A stretch of DNA of 64,000 nt from Synechococcus sp. UW140. GTDB taxonomy: Bacteria > Cyanobacteriota > Cyanobacteriia > PCC-6307 > Cyanobiaceae. Position numbers and translations under genes: made by a program. The stretch spans positions 48,081 through 112,080 of the forward strand of contig CAMCMT010000001.1 in NCBI GenBank assembly GCA_945875915.1. Reading direction: 5' to 3'. A model generated the notes under the pieces. It was not told the DNA's origin. It did no database searches and was given only the letters and a program-made list of their open reading frames with translations. Positions 1 through 8,700 of the stretch are shown here, one piece after another (position 1 is the stretch's first letter; every line of letters starts with the position of its first letter).

Positions 1-1013
1 AACAGGGCCCGGGCCCGGGCCGGGTCGTAGGCGGGCCAGCTGGGGGGCTGGCTGCCTGGCAGCGGACCGGGCACCAGGTTGCGCAGGGGATCGCGCATGC
101 CGTAGCTGACCCGTTCGCTGATCAGGCGGCGATCAAGCCCATGGGCCAGGGCCAGCCGCAGGTCGGGGTTGGCCAGGGGCGGCTGGTCGCTGCGCAGGGT
201 GAGGTAGCCAATCTCCACCGCCGGACCAATCCCCTCCACCAGGGTGCCGCGGCCGGCGCGCCGGTGCAGGTCCCGTTGCTGGTCGCTGTCGAGGCCGCTG
301 GAGAGCAACACATCGACTTCGCCGCTGAGCAGGGCGCCAAACAGGGCGGTGGAATTGCTGAGGGTGACCAGGCTCAGGCCCCGGTTGGCGGGGGGGGCTC
401 CCCAGTAGCCCGCAAAGGGCAACAGGCGCTGCTGCTGGGGGGTGAAGGCCGCCAGCCGGTAGGGCCCGGTGCCCACAAAGCGGTCCCGCAGGGAGCTACG
501 GGCGTGGGCCCGGTAGGCCTGGGGCGAAACAGGCGTGAGGTTGATCGAACTGAGCACGGCCGCCAGGGAGGCGCAGGGGCGTTTCAGCCGCAGTTCCAGT
601 TCGAACGGCCCGCTCGCCGCCACGGCCGCCACCCGCCCATCGAGCAAATAACTGACCTTGGCTCGGGCCAGGAAGCGCTGGAGGCTGAACACCATGGCGG
701 CGGCATCGAAGCGGCTGCCGTCCTGAAAGCGCACGTCCTGGCGCAGGGGGATGCGGGCGACCAGGCCGCCTTTGCTGAACCGCGGCAGGGCGGAGGCCAG
801 CCGCGGTTGAATGCGGCCCGAGGCATCGCTGGCATAGAGGGGATCGCCGAGGGCGCTGAGCAGCTGGGTGCCGGCGAAGCTCGTGACATCCACCGGATCA
901 ACCGATTCAAGGCTGCTGCGGCTGGCCACCACCAGCTGGCCGGGGGGCTGGGCTGGCTGGCAGCCCCCCAGCAGGGGCACGGCCAAGGCCACGCCGGTTA
1001 GCCAGGCCAGCAA
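1..1013 (-). CDS. ABC transporter substrate-binding protein, family 5 (peptide/nickel type), partial
   Basis: Translating the minus strand from 1013 gives a short hydrophobic leader ending in a lipobox (LLGGC), then a mature start reading QLVVASRSSLESVDPVDV and a DPLYASD stretch. These are typical of the SBP_bac_5 family of periplasmic lipoproteins that bind oligopeptides, nickel or related solutes. The later stretch RIPLRQDVRFQDGSRFDAAA matches the family signature. TTG at 1013 is the only plausible start, because an in-frame stop lies at 1056-1058 and no ATG or GTG falls between. The gene runs off the left edge, so the C-terminal part and any permease genes are not visible. The substrate cannot be told from sequence. 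Confidence 0.82.
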   Translation of the reverse strand, partial: MLAWLTGVALAVPLLGGCQPAQPPGQLVVASRSSLESVDPVDVTSFAGTQLLSALGDPLYASDASGRIQPRLASALPRFSKGGLVARIPLRQDVRFQDGSRFDAAAMVFSLQRFLARAKVSYLLDGRVAAVAASGPFELELRLKRPCASLAAVLSSINLTPVSPQAYRAHARSSLRDRFVGTGPYRLAAFTPQQQRLLPFAGYWGAPPANRGLSLVTLSNSTALFGALLSGEVDVLLSSGLDSDQQRDLHRRAGRGTLVEGIGPAVEIGYLTLRSDQPPLANPDLRLALAHGLDRRLISERVSYGMRDPLRNLVPGPLPGSQPPSWPAYDPARARAL

Positions 1014-1112
1014 TGGAACGGGGGAAAGGTCAGTGCGGTCCAGCGCGGGGCCTGGTCAGTGGGTCCTATTCAAGACCCCGCCTGACTGATGCGGGGCAGG
1101 GGCTGGGTCGAG

Positions 1113-1313
1113 CTAGCTGGGGCTGGGATGGCCGGCATTTGGCTGGTCCTGGCCATCCACCAGGTGGAGGGAGATTTCAAACACTGGCGATCCATGGCGG
1201 GCCATGGGCCAGCGGCGCACCCAGCAACGGTTCAGATGGTCGTCAACACCGATCACCTGATAGAGGTGCTCATCACTGGTGAGGTGAACACAGTCACCCT
1301 GATGGAGGGTCAT
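1113..1313 (-). CDS. small conserved cyanobacterial protein, 66 aa
   Basis: A 66-residue protein beginning MTLHQGDCVHLTSDEHLYQV. It is soluble, has no signal peptide or membrane segment, and contains a WVRRWP motif in its middle. I recall near-identical small proteins in marine and freshwater picocyanobacteria, but no function is known to me. The ATG at 1313 is preferred over the longer in-frame extension to 1487, whose residues are not protein-like. The gene stands alone between the binding protein and homoserine dehydrogenase, all on the minus strand. Confidence 0.7.
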   Translation of the reverse strand: MTLHQGDCVHLTSDEHLYQVIGVDDHLNRCWVRRWPMARHGSPVFEISLHLVDGQDQPNAGHPSPS

Positions 1314-1561
1314 CGCTTGGGGGAATGACGGGTCGTGACGCAAGAGCGATTGGGGAAGCAGGGAACTGAAACCACACCCAGGATTACTCGTCTGGGCCGC
1401 TCGACTGTTCGCTGTGATACAAAACTGGCCCCTGATGGGGGGACCCAGACCATTGGGGAGTCGGGAGCGCCCAGCAGCAAGCCTCAATCGGCCTGGCCCC
1501 AGGCCCTTTGGCTGGCGGCAGCAAACGGCCTCGGCCCATTAGGGCTCAACCCGGCCACCGC

Positions 1562-2884
1562 CTACAGCGTGCGCAGGCAGGCCGCCACCGACTCCACCGC
1601 ATCAAGGGCCGTGATTGCCGCCAGGGCACCGCGGAAGCGGGCTTCCTGCACCTGGTGGGTGATCACCACGATCTCGGCGCCGGCGGCCATCTCAGCGCCG
1701 GGGCCATCGGTTTCGTATTGCACGATCGATTGGATCGATACGCCGGCGGCGCCGAAGCAGCTGCCGATCTGGCCAATCACGCCGGCCTCATCGCGGGTGA
1801 GCAGGCGCAGGTAGTTGCGGTGCTGGCTATCCAGGCCATCGACGAGGCGGCAGCGGTTCCAGCTGCTGGCCGCCAGCAGGGGATCGAGGCCGGCCGAGGC
1901 CCCCCCCACCTGGCGGATGCCGGCGATGTTGAGGATGTCGGCGACCACAGCCGAGGCCGTGGGCCCCGCCCCGGCGCCGGGGCCGTAGAACATCACCTGG
2001 CCCACCGGGTCGCCCTCCACCAGGATCGCGTTGTTCACCCCATGGACACCGGCCAGGGGGTGGTGCTTGGGCAGCAGGGTGGGATGGACGCGCACATCGA
2101 GCTGCTGCACGCCGTCGTCGGCCTGGCCGACATGCTCCGCCACGGCCAGCAGTTTCACCACAAAGCCCAGGCGGGCGGCGTAGTCCACATCACGGGCATC
2201 GAGCCGGTCGATGCCTTCGGTGGCAATGGCGGAGCGATCCACCGGACCCCCAAAGGCCAGGCTCGCCAGGATCGCAATCTTGTCGGCCGCATCGCCGCCC
2301 TGCACGTCCGCCGCCGGGTCAGCTTCGGCATAACCCAGCTGCTGGGCGTCGGCCAGCACAGCGCCGTAGGCCGCGCCCTCATCGGCCATGCGGCTGAGGA
2401 TGTAGTTGGTGGTGCCGTTGATGATGCCGCTCACCCGCTGAATGCGGTTGCCGCCCAGGGATTGTTTCAGCGGTTCGATGATCGGAATGCCGCCGCCCAC
2501 GGCCGCCTCGATCAACACATACACCCCCTTTGCCTGGGCGGCGGCGGCGATCTCATCGCCATAGCGGGCAATCACGGCCTTATTGGCGGTGACCACCGGT
2601 TTACCAGCAGCGATCGCCCTAAGGATCAAGGAGCGGGCCGGCTCCAGGCCACCCATCACTTCCACCACAATCTCCACGGCCGGGTCATCAACCACGGCTT
2701 CGGGATCAGTGCAGAGCAACTCGTTGGCGATCGCCACGGGCCGGGGGCGAGCCAGATCGCGCACGGCCACCCGTTTGAGTTCCAGGTCGGCCACCAGGGG
2801 ATGGCGCCCCTGGGGGGTGGCCAGGATGGCGGCAACGCCGGCCCCCACCGTGCCCAGACCCAACAAGCCGATGCCGATGGTCAT
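1562..2884 (-). CDS. hom: homoserine dehydrogenase
   Basis: This enzyme reduces aspartate semialdehyde to homoserine with NAD(P)H, at the branch point to threonine and methionine. The N-terminal Rossmann fold is clear (GIGLLGLGTVGAGVA). It is followed by the VTANKAVIARYG segment and by GGGIPII / GIINGTTNYIL, the substrate and catalytic region. The C-terminal part from about residue 355 has the features of an ACT domain (VIGQIGSCFGAAGVSI), as in monofunctional, feedback-controlled bacterial enzymes. At 440 residues the length is normal. The 501-residue open frame on the opposite strand is only its shadow. Confidence 0.96.
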   Translation of the reverse strand: MTIGIGLLGLGTVGAGVAAILATPQGRHPLVADLELKRVAVRDLARPRPVAIANELLCTDPEAVVDDPAVEIVVEVMGGLEPARSLILRAIAAGKPVVTANKAVIARYGDEIAAAAQAKGVYVLIEAAVGGGIPIIEPLKQSLGGNRIQRVSGIINGTTNYILSRMADEGAAYGAVLADAQQLGYAEADPAADVQGGDAADKIAILASLAFGGPVDRSAIATEGIDRLDARDVDYAARLGFVVKLLAVAEHVGQADDGVQQLDVRVHPTLLPKHHPLAGVHGVNNAILVEGDPVGQVMFYGPGAGAGPTASAVVADILNIAGIRQVGGASAGLDPLLAASSWNRCRLVDGLDSQHRNYLRLLTRDEAGVIGQIGSCFGAAGVSIQSIVQYETDGPGAEMAAGAEIVVITHQVQEARFRGALAAITALDAVESVAACLRTL

Positions 2885-2930
2885 GGCCGCGTTGCCGTCA
2901 AAGACGGGATCCTAGAAATCCCTGGGCCAT

Positions 2931-3380
2931 TCACGGTTCAACGGGAGTTTGGGGCCCAGCTGCGCCAGCCTGCAAGGCCCGGGCCTGGGCCTTCATCATC
3001 GCCAGGATGTTGAGAAAGCCATTGGCCCGCGATGGCGTGAGGCTGGCCTGGAGGCCCGTTTCGGCCACGAAGGCCGGATCGAGGCTGGCCGCCTGGGCCG
3101 GTTCAAGCCCTTCGAGCCCTTCGATCAGAAGGGCCAGCAGTCCCTTGGTGATCGCCGCATCGGAATCGCCCTGCCAATGGAGCCGGCCATTTTGGAGCTC
3201 GCCCACCACATAGACCTGGGAGACGCATCCCTTCACCTTGAAGGCCTCCTGGCGGAATTCCTCCGGCAAGGGCTCCAGCTTCTTGGCGAGCCAGAGCACG
3301 TATTCATAGCGACGCTTGGGATCGGAGCTGGCCTTCAGCCGCTCGACCATGCGATCCAAGGCCGGACTGCCCGTGGCCAT
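2931..3380 (-). CDS. sufE: SufE family cysteine desulfurase activator
   Basis: SufE accepts persulfide sulfur from SufS on a conserved cysteine and passes it to the SufBCD Fe-S scaffold. The protein, about 149 residues, shows the family features: RYEYVLWLAKKLEPLPEE, then VKGCVSQVYV, whose cysteine is the sulfur acceptor, and the GDSDAAITKGLLALLI segment. The start is ATG at 3380, which overlaps the stop of the upstream membrane protein by one base (TGATG). The long in-frame extension to 4082 reads across the neighbouring gene in a non-coding frame and is rejected. No other suf genes are in the window. Confidence 0.93.
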   Translation of the reverse strand: MATGSPALDRMVERLKASSDPKRRYEYVLWLAKKLEPLPEEFRQEAFKVKGCVSQVYVVGELQNGRLHWQGDSDAAITKGLLALLIEGLEGLEPAQAASLDPAFVAETGLQASLTPSRANGFLNILAMMKAQARALQAGAAGPQTPVEP

Positions 3381-3946
3381 CAACCGCGCCGGCGGCGACG
3401 ATCCATACCAATCAGTACGCCCGCCACCCCGCAAAGCCCGCCCAGGGCCAGCACGCCGGGATGGCGCAGGGTGGCTAGGAAATCGCCCAGGCCCGGCAGC
3501 TGCCGCCCACTGAGGCGGTCGAGCTGGGCCTGACCGGCCTGCACCGGCATGGTGAGGTAATCGCGGTGGCCAGGGCCCCCATCCACCTGCACGTCCCAAT
3601 CGCCACTGGCGCCCTTGGGCAGGGCAAAGCTGAGCTGGCCATGGGCGTCGGTGCGACCGAGGGCAACGGCTTTGCCACCCGGTCCAATCAGGCTCACCTG
3701 GGCATCCACCGTTGGTTGACCACTGGAGAAGTGGCTGCTCAGCAGCAGGCCGTTGTTGAGGCTGGCCAGCTGGGTGATGCTGCTTTCGATGGCATGGGCC
3801 TCCACCCGGGACGCACTTGCCAGGAGGGCTGCGCCGCTGACCAGGGCAGCTAACAGAGCGGCCCCGCCCTGCACCCTGGAGACACCAGCGGGGCGGCAAA
3901 CGCCAGGGAACGGGCCAGCAGCAGGCCGGGCTGCAGAGCGGGTCAT
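3380..3946 (-). CDS. exported membrane-anchored protein with an Ig-like/regulatory domain
   Basis: The protein has about 188 residues. A hydrophobic stretch (GGAALLAALVSGAALLASA) serves as signal or anchor. It is followed by a soluble beta-rich region of about 100 residues in which GPGGKAVALGRTDAHGQLSF resembles a carboxypeptidase-regulatory or DUF4198-like fold. A C-terminal membrane helix (GVLALGGLCGVAGVLIG) ends in a basic DRRRRRG tail. This layout resembles periplasmic accessory proteins of cyanobacterial metal (Ni/Co) transport, but no transporter is adjacent here, so that is only a suggestion. ATG at 3967 is an alternative start. Its stop overlaps the sufE start, so the two are translationally coupled. 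Confidence 0.7.
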   Translation of the reverse strand: MTRSAARPAAGPFPGVCRPAGVSRVQGGAALLAALVSGAALLASASRVEAHAIESSITQLASLNNGLLLSSHFSSGQPTVDAQVSLIGPGGKAVALGRTDAHGQLSFALPKGASGDWDVQVDGGPGHRDYLTMPVQAGQAQLDRLSGRQLPGLGDFLATLRHPGVLALGGLCGVAGVLIGMDRRRRRG

Positions 3947-4152
3947 GGCGAAGGCGCAAAAGGCCATAGAACGCTACCGGCCGCTCCGCCGGATGGGGCG
4001 GGATCGCATCCGGGTCCAACTCTGCTGAGGAGATCCCCCAAGCAAACTCGGACCCGGGAAAGGGGATCAGCAGGCCAGCCATGGGGTCTGCAGAACGATT
4101 GCCAAGGCCCCTGGACTTGGGGAGCCACGCTCCGCCCAGGAGCGGGATCCTT

Positions 4153-4356
4153 TCAGGATGCGGACCAGCGGCTATCGCTGCCCTTGCCGGCCTGCACCAT
4201 GTGCACCATCGAGCTCACCATCATCGACAGGGCATCGTTGTCCTGGTTGCGGCCCTTGAGTTCGGAGTGGAGAACCCGCTCGGCCGCGCTGGCGGAACCA
4301 CCGCTGGATCGGCGGCTGGCGGGGGAACGCAGCTGGTGGGGGGCCAGAGAATCCAA
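4153..4356 (-). CDS. small hypothetical protein, 67 aa
   Basis: A 67-residue frame with strongly GC-rich third codon positions, as in the neighbouring genes. The N-terminal half is Ser/Ala/Arg-rich. The C-terminal half (ELKGRNQDNDALSMMVSSMV) looks like a helix with repeated methionines. It has no membrane segment and I recognise no family. It lies between the folate cyclo-ligase and the sufE pair, on the same strand. Frames on both strands overlap here, but this one has the most protein-like codon use. Confidence 0.5.
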   Translation of the reverse strand: MDSLAPHQLRSPASRRSSGGSASAAERVLHSELKGRNQDNDALSMMVSSMVHMVQAGKGSDSRWSAS

Positions 4357-4437
4357 AGCAGCTCTACGGGCAACCGATGAATCTTGGCAAAGGACGTCTT
4401 GAAGCGCTGGCCCCGAGGGGGAATCGTTAAGAAGGCG

Positions 4438-5115
4438 TCAGGTGCTCTTGCCAGCAACCCAGGGAAAGCTCCCTGCAGCAGGCAGCTGATGAACCCCCGC
4501 CTCATCAAGCCAGCCATCAAAAGGCACATCCCAGGGGTCCCGGGGCAGCTGCTCCACCAGGCAGGCCGACGGCAGCACCGCCAGGGCAGGCACGGCCCGC
4601 CACAGCGGATCGGCGCGCAGGCGGTCGTACCACCCCCCACCGGAGCCCAGGCGGATGCCCTGGCGGTCGAAACCGAGGGCAGGAACCAGCAGCAGTCCGA
4701 GCTGCCCTGGGGCCAGGGCGGGCCCGCCGGGCGCCGGGATGCGGCAGAGGTCGGGCGCTAGGGGCTCGCCCAGCTGCCAGGCCCGATACTCGAGCCGCCC
4801 CTCGCCGGGGACTCCGGCCACCGCCGGCAAGGCCAGCCGAGGGGCCAGGGCGGTGTCAGGCCCCTCGCCCGCCAGCGCCACCAGGCTGCGCAGGTCGATT
4901 TCCGCGGCCAGGGGCCAATAGAGGCCCAGCCTTTTGCCTGGTGGCAGCAGCCCCCGTAACTCGCGCCGGGCCCCGGCAAGGATCGCGGCTTGGCAATGGC
5001 TGGAGCGATCCAGCCGCAGGGGGCGCAGCCGCTGGCGGCACAGGGCCTTGGCGCTGGCGGAATCCTTGGCCCCGTCGATGGCCCGGTCTTTTCCCCAGTC
5101 GATGGCCCGCTCCAT
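4438..5115 (-). CDS. 5-formyltetrahydrofolate cyclo-ligase
   Basis: This enzyme converts 5-formyl-THF to 5,10-methenyl-THF using ATP, returning stored folate to one-carbon metabolism. The diagnostic C-terminal signature is present: LLVPALGFDRQGIRLGSGGG followed by WYDRL. The family N-terminal pattern ALCRQRLRPL and the GLYWPLAAEID stretch are also seen. The first 20 or so residues are charged and repetitive (DWGKDRAIDGAKDSA) and may be an extension, or the start may lie further in. The gene begins 2 bases after the ruvC stop, so the two are probably cotranscribed. Confidence 0.9.
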   Translation of the reverse strand: MERAIDWGKDRAIDGAKDSASAKALCRQRLRPLRLDRSSHCQAAILAGARRELRGLLPPGKRLGLYWPLAAEIDLRSLVALAGEGPDTALAPRLALPAVAGVPGEGRLEYRAWQLGEPLAPDLCRIPAPGGPALAPGQLGLLLVPALGFDRQGIRLGSGGGWYDRLRADPLWRAVPALAVLPSACLVEQLPRDPWDVPFDGWLDEAGVHQLPAAGSFPWVAGKST

Positions 5116-5117
5116 GG

Positions 5118-5582
5118 TCAGCGCTGGAACCAGCCGGTGAGGGCCACGGCCAGGGCATCGGCGGCGTCATCGGGGCGGGGCGGATCGCTGAGATTGAGCT
5201 CCCGCATCACCGCCGCCAGCACATCGCCCTTATCGGCGTGGCCATGGCCGGCTAGGGCCAACTTGATCTGCATCGGCGGAAACTCCACCACCGGCACCTT
5301 GAAGCGGGCCAGGGTCATGATCAGCACCCCCCGGGCCTGAACCACCGAAATGGTGGTGCTGGAGCGATAAAAGAAAAACTTTTCCACCGCCGCCAGATCG
5401 GGCTGCCAGCGGCGCAGCAACTGGCGCAGGTCGGAGGCGATTTCCACCATCCGATCCCCTTCGCAGCGGCCCGGATCGGTGCTGATCATGCCGCAATCGA
5501 GCATGCGCTGCTGGCCATCCTCAAAATCAATCACGCCGTAGCCCACCCGGGCCAGGCCGGGATCAATACCGAGGATCCTCAT
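5118..5582 (-). CDS. ruvC: Holliday junction resolvase RuvC
   Basis: RuvC cuts Holliday junctions during recombination and repair, acting with RuvAB. The N-terminal [19 protein letters not shown] carries the first catalytic Asp of the RNase-H fold. VEKFFFYRS holds the catalytic Glu, and the C-terminal [11 protein letters not shown] carries the remaining acidic residues. At 154 residues the length is normal. It is followed at 2 bases by the folate cyclo-ligase. It lies downstream of the giant gene on the same strand but is separated from it by a strong terminator-like hairpin. Confidence 0.97.
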   Translation of the reverse strand: MRILGIDPGLARVGYGVIDFEDGQQRMLDCGMISTDPGRCEGDRMVEIASDLRQLLRRWQPDLAAVEKFFFYRSSTTISVVQARGVLIMTLARFKVPVVEFPPMQIKLALAGHGHADKGDVLAAVMRELNLSDPPRPDDAADALAVALTGWFQR

Positions 5583-5629
5583 GGCCAGACAACAGACAAG
5601 CCGAGGCCAGCCTGAAAGGGAAAGGACAA

Positions 5630-5668
5630 GCCTCTCACCCCATGGCTACAAAACAGGGGGTGAGAGGC
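5630..5668 (-). terminator. intrinsic terminator-like hairpin after the giant gene
   Basis: Bases 5630-5641 and 5657-5668 form a perfect 12-bp inverted repeat (arm GCCTCTCACCCC) with a 15-base loop. Read on the minus strand the hairpin is followed by a T/C-rich run (TTGTCCTTTCCCTTTC). It lies in the 192-bp gap between the end of the giant gene and the start of ruvC, which share a strand, so it probably stops the giant transcript. The T tract is imperfect. Confidence 0.65.
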
Positions 5669-5774
5669 AGCAGCGTGGTGTCCTGGCCTCCAGGCCACAG
5701 GTGCAGTAGGTCAGGACGCCATCAGGGGTTGCACGCAGCCTCAGCGATCAGAGCAGACGATCGGCAACCGCTGT

Positions 5775-8700
5775 TTAAATCACAGTAGTAACCGCCCTAA
5801 AGGCAAAGCCAACCACCTGGTCATCGAAGTCACGGTCACCACCACCGAACATGTCTTCAAGGCCAAAAGTATTGTTGGCAAGAGTGACAAAGTGGGCGAT
5901 GCCATCGGCATTACCGCTGGCAAAGGCAACGAAGGTGTTGCCATTCACCTGGGCAATCGGCGCAAGATAGCTGATTTCTTGCAGGGTAATCGACTCACGG
6001 GTACTCGTCTGACGATTACCCACCTGTAGGCCAGTGAGGGAATCAACCCTATTCTTGAGCGCAGCGACTCCATAGGCGGCGGCGGTGGTGCCCGCCTGAC
6101 CAGGAGTGATGGTGCCTTTGCTGAGATCCGAGGGATCGATCCACACCGTGCCATTGATGTCTAGGGCACGGTAGAAACCGGTAACGGCATCAAAGGACGC
6201 CTCCCGGGCCAATGAAAGGGAGCAACCGATCTGCTGCTCAGCAGTGAAGCCGGTGAAATCGAGGATTGGCGCCAGGCCCTGTTCCTGGCCAATCAGGGCA
6301 TTGAGGCCTTGATCGCGATCGGTCACTAAGGCCAGCGAAAGGCTCACGCCACTGAGGGAGGAGAACGCAACCGGGCCATTCGCTTGGCCCACTGAAGAGA
6401 AAATCTGGAGACGGGAATCACTAGCACTACTAAGCAGGTCCAAACTGCTATCAACTACTTCAAAAAAGCGGAGCGATTGGCCATTGATCAGCAGAATTTC
6501 TCGATTTAGCGACGTGCCAGTAGCGAGGGTGACATCAGACGACTCCAAGGTAGAGAAGAGGGTCTGCGCCCGGGAGCGCAACTCCGTGAGATCAGCAAAA
6601 ATGGCATCAAAGGTCCAAGTGTCAGAGGCATCAAGCACCACATAACCGATCTGGTTGGAGGTGGCGGCTCGCCCGTTGAGGCTGGCATTCAACACCAGGC
6701 TAGCGGGGGCAATGTTGGACGTATCAGCAGCTAGGAGCGTTTTACCAGTAGCGATTAGCTTCACATTGGTAAGATTCACGACTCCAGCAGTGGAGGGGTC
6801 ATGAATCTGTCCATCGCCACCTGGCCCAGTATCACCAAGACCACCATCGACGAAGGTGAGGCTAACAAAATCTGCAATACCATCACCATCGGTATCGTAG
6901 AAACGGGCACCGGCTCGATGCCTGGCGTTATAGGTAAGCGACGAGAGAGTGCCGTCATCAGGATCGATGCCGTAATAAACTAACTGGGTATTAGCCTTGC
7001 GTTTGCGCCCCCCTTGATTATCGTCCACACTAATCACCAGATCATCACCGACCTGGGTGAGATCCAAAAAGAGCTTAGCTTGCCCATTGCCATCGGCAGA
7101 AACGGTAAAGTCCACGGCCGTCTTGTTGAGCACAGCCATCACTCCCGTGGGAAGATTTATTATTGGCAAAGCGTCGAGAGACGTCGTCGTCAGGTCAATG
7201 CCCACCGTAATGGACTTTCTGGCCGGATCTAATTTGCTTAAGACCAAGGACTGCTTCAGCGGATTAGCAGCCTGTAACTGAATCGAGCCTTTGGTGGCGT
7301 CGAGACTAAACTGCAACTCAACTTGGTCATTATCTAAACCATCCTGGTCGAATTTAGTGAGGGCACCTTCGCTAATGACAAGATTTTGAACTCGGGTCTT
7401 CGGATCACTCGTAGAGCTATCGGCCGATTGCCGGCGCAGCACCTTGAGACTCAAAGTGCTAGCCAAAGCGTTAGGACTCGCCGCCTTATTGATATCAGCC
7501 CGGAAGCCAATCGAAGGAGCCAAGCCCGAGTCATCAAGCTGCAGATTCAGGCCTGAAAGCACCGGACGCAAGCCGGCACTGCTCGGGTCAACATCGAGCA
7601 ACAGGTGGATCTGCTTTTGGCCCAGGTCGTCGAGTTCAGCCACCTCGAGGCTGAGGGTGCCATTGCGCAGGGCCGCCATGGCCGCCCCATCGACGGGAAC
7701 AGTGATGTCGGCCGTGGACTGACCAGCCTCTAAGCGCGACAGTCCGGCCACTGGCGTGTAGTGGCGACCGGGCTCGGCCGAACTATTAACGGACGACGAG
7801 ACATAACTGATCAGCTGACTGCGACTGAGGTCGCCGCTGCGGCTGATTTGGAAACGGGCCAAGCCGGAGCCTGGGGTGGTGCGGTAAGCGGTGATGGTCA
7901 GGCCATCACCAAAGCTGGTACTACCGGCCACCATCGACGGATTGGCCGCAGCAGGAGCTGCCCCAGATGATGATGGCGACTGGAGGGATGACGCAGCTAA
8001 TGCTGCCGTTGACAGTGGTGCCGAAGCATCCTGGGCAGAGGAGAAGGCAACACTGCTCTGCAGGGAAGCCGAAGATGGGCCACCAGAACTGACCTGGGTG
8101 CTGAGCCAGGAGGAGGCAGTCTCACCATCGGGCACCCGCACATAGGCCAGGGTTGGGTTAGTCGTGCCAGCGGGGCCAGCGGAATAGGCATACCAAAGGC
8201 TGCCGCCATAGCTGGTGTCGAAGGAATCGTTAGGATCAAACTCAGCGCTGAGGTTGATGAAATCGGCCGCATCAGGGATAAGGAAAAGGATGCGATCTGG
8301 GTTGATGGCATTGATCGCCGCAGCATCAAAGCTGAGGGTGTTACTGCCGTAGTCAACGGAGCTAATTAGCTCAATATCCTTGAGCTTGGTACCGGCGAAA
8401 TACTGCGGCTCAGCCACATTAAGCGTAAAGTCATAGGATTGGCCAGCTTGGCCCCGCAGCAGCAGTTGGTCGAAACCTGAGCCGGCATCGATACGCACAA
8501 AAGCGTTATCGGCAATAGAAATCTGATCATCACCAGAGCCGGTGTAAATCACATCCAGTCCGCCCTTCGATTGCACCACGTCGGCACCGCTAAGGGTATA
8601 GATCACATCGGCCTGAGGCGTACCGATCAACGTGTCGTTACCAGGGGAACCCACTTGGGACGCGATATTGAGATAATCGCCGCCAAAGAGCACATATTGA

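Noticed and set aside
1508..3013. 501-residue open frame on the plus strand
   Set aside because: It lies opposite homoserine dehydrogenase. The GC-rich third positions of the real gene remove stops on the other strand; the product is low-complexity Gly/Ala/His.
2931..4082. 383-residue frame as a long SufE fusion
   Set aside because: The head is Pro/Arg/Trp filler over the real membrane protein gene. SufE begins at 3380.
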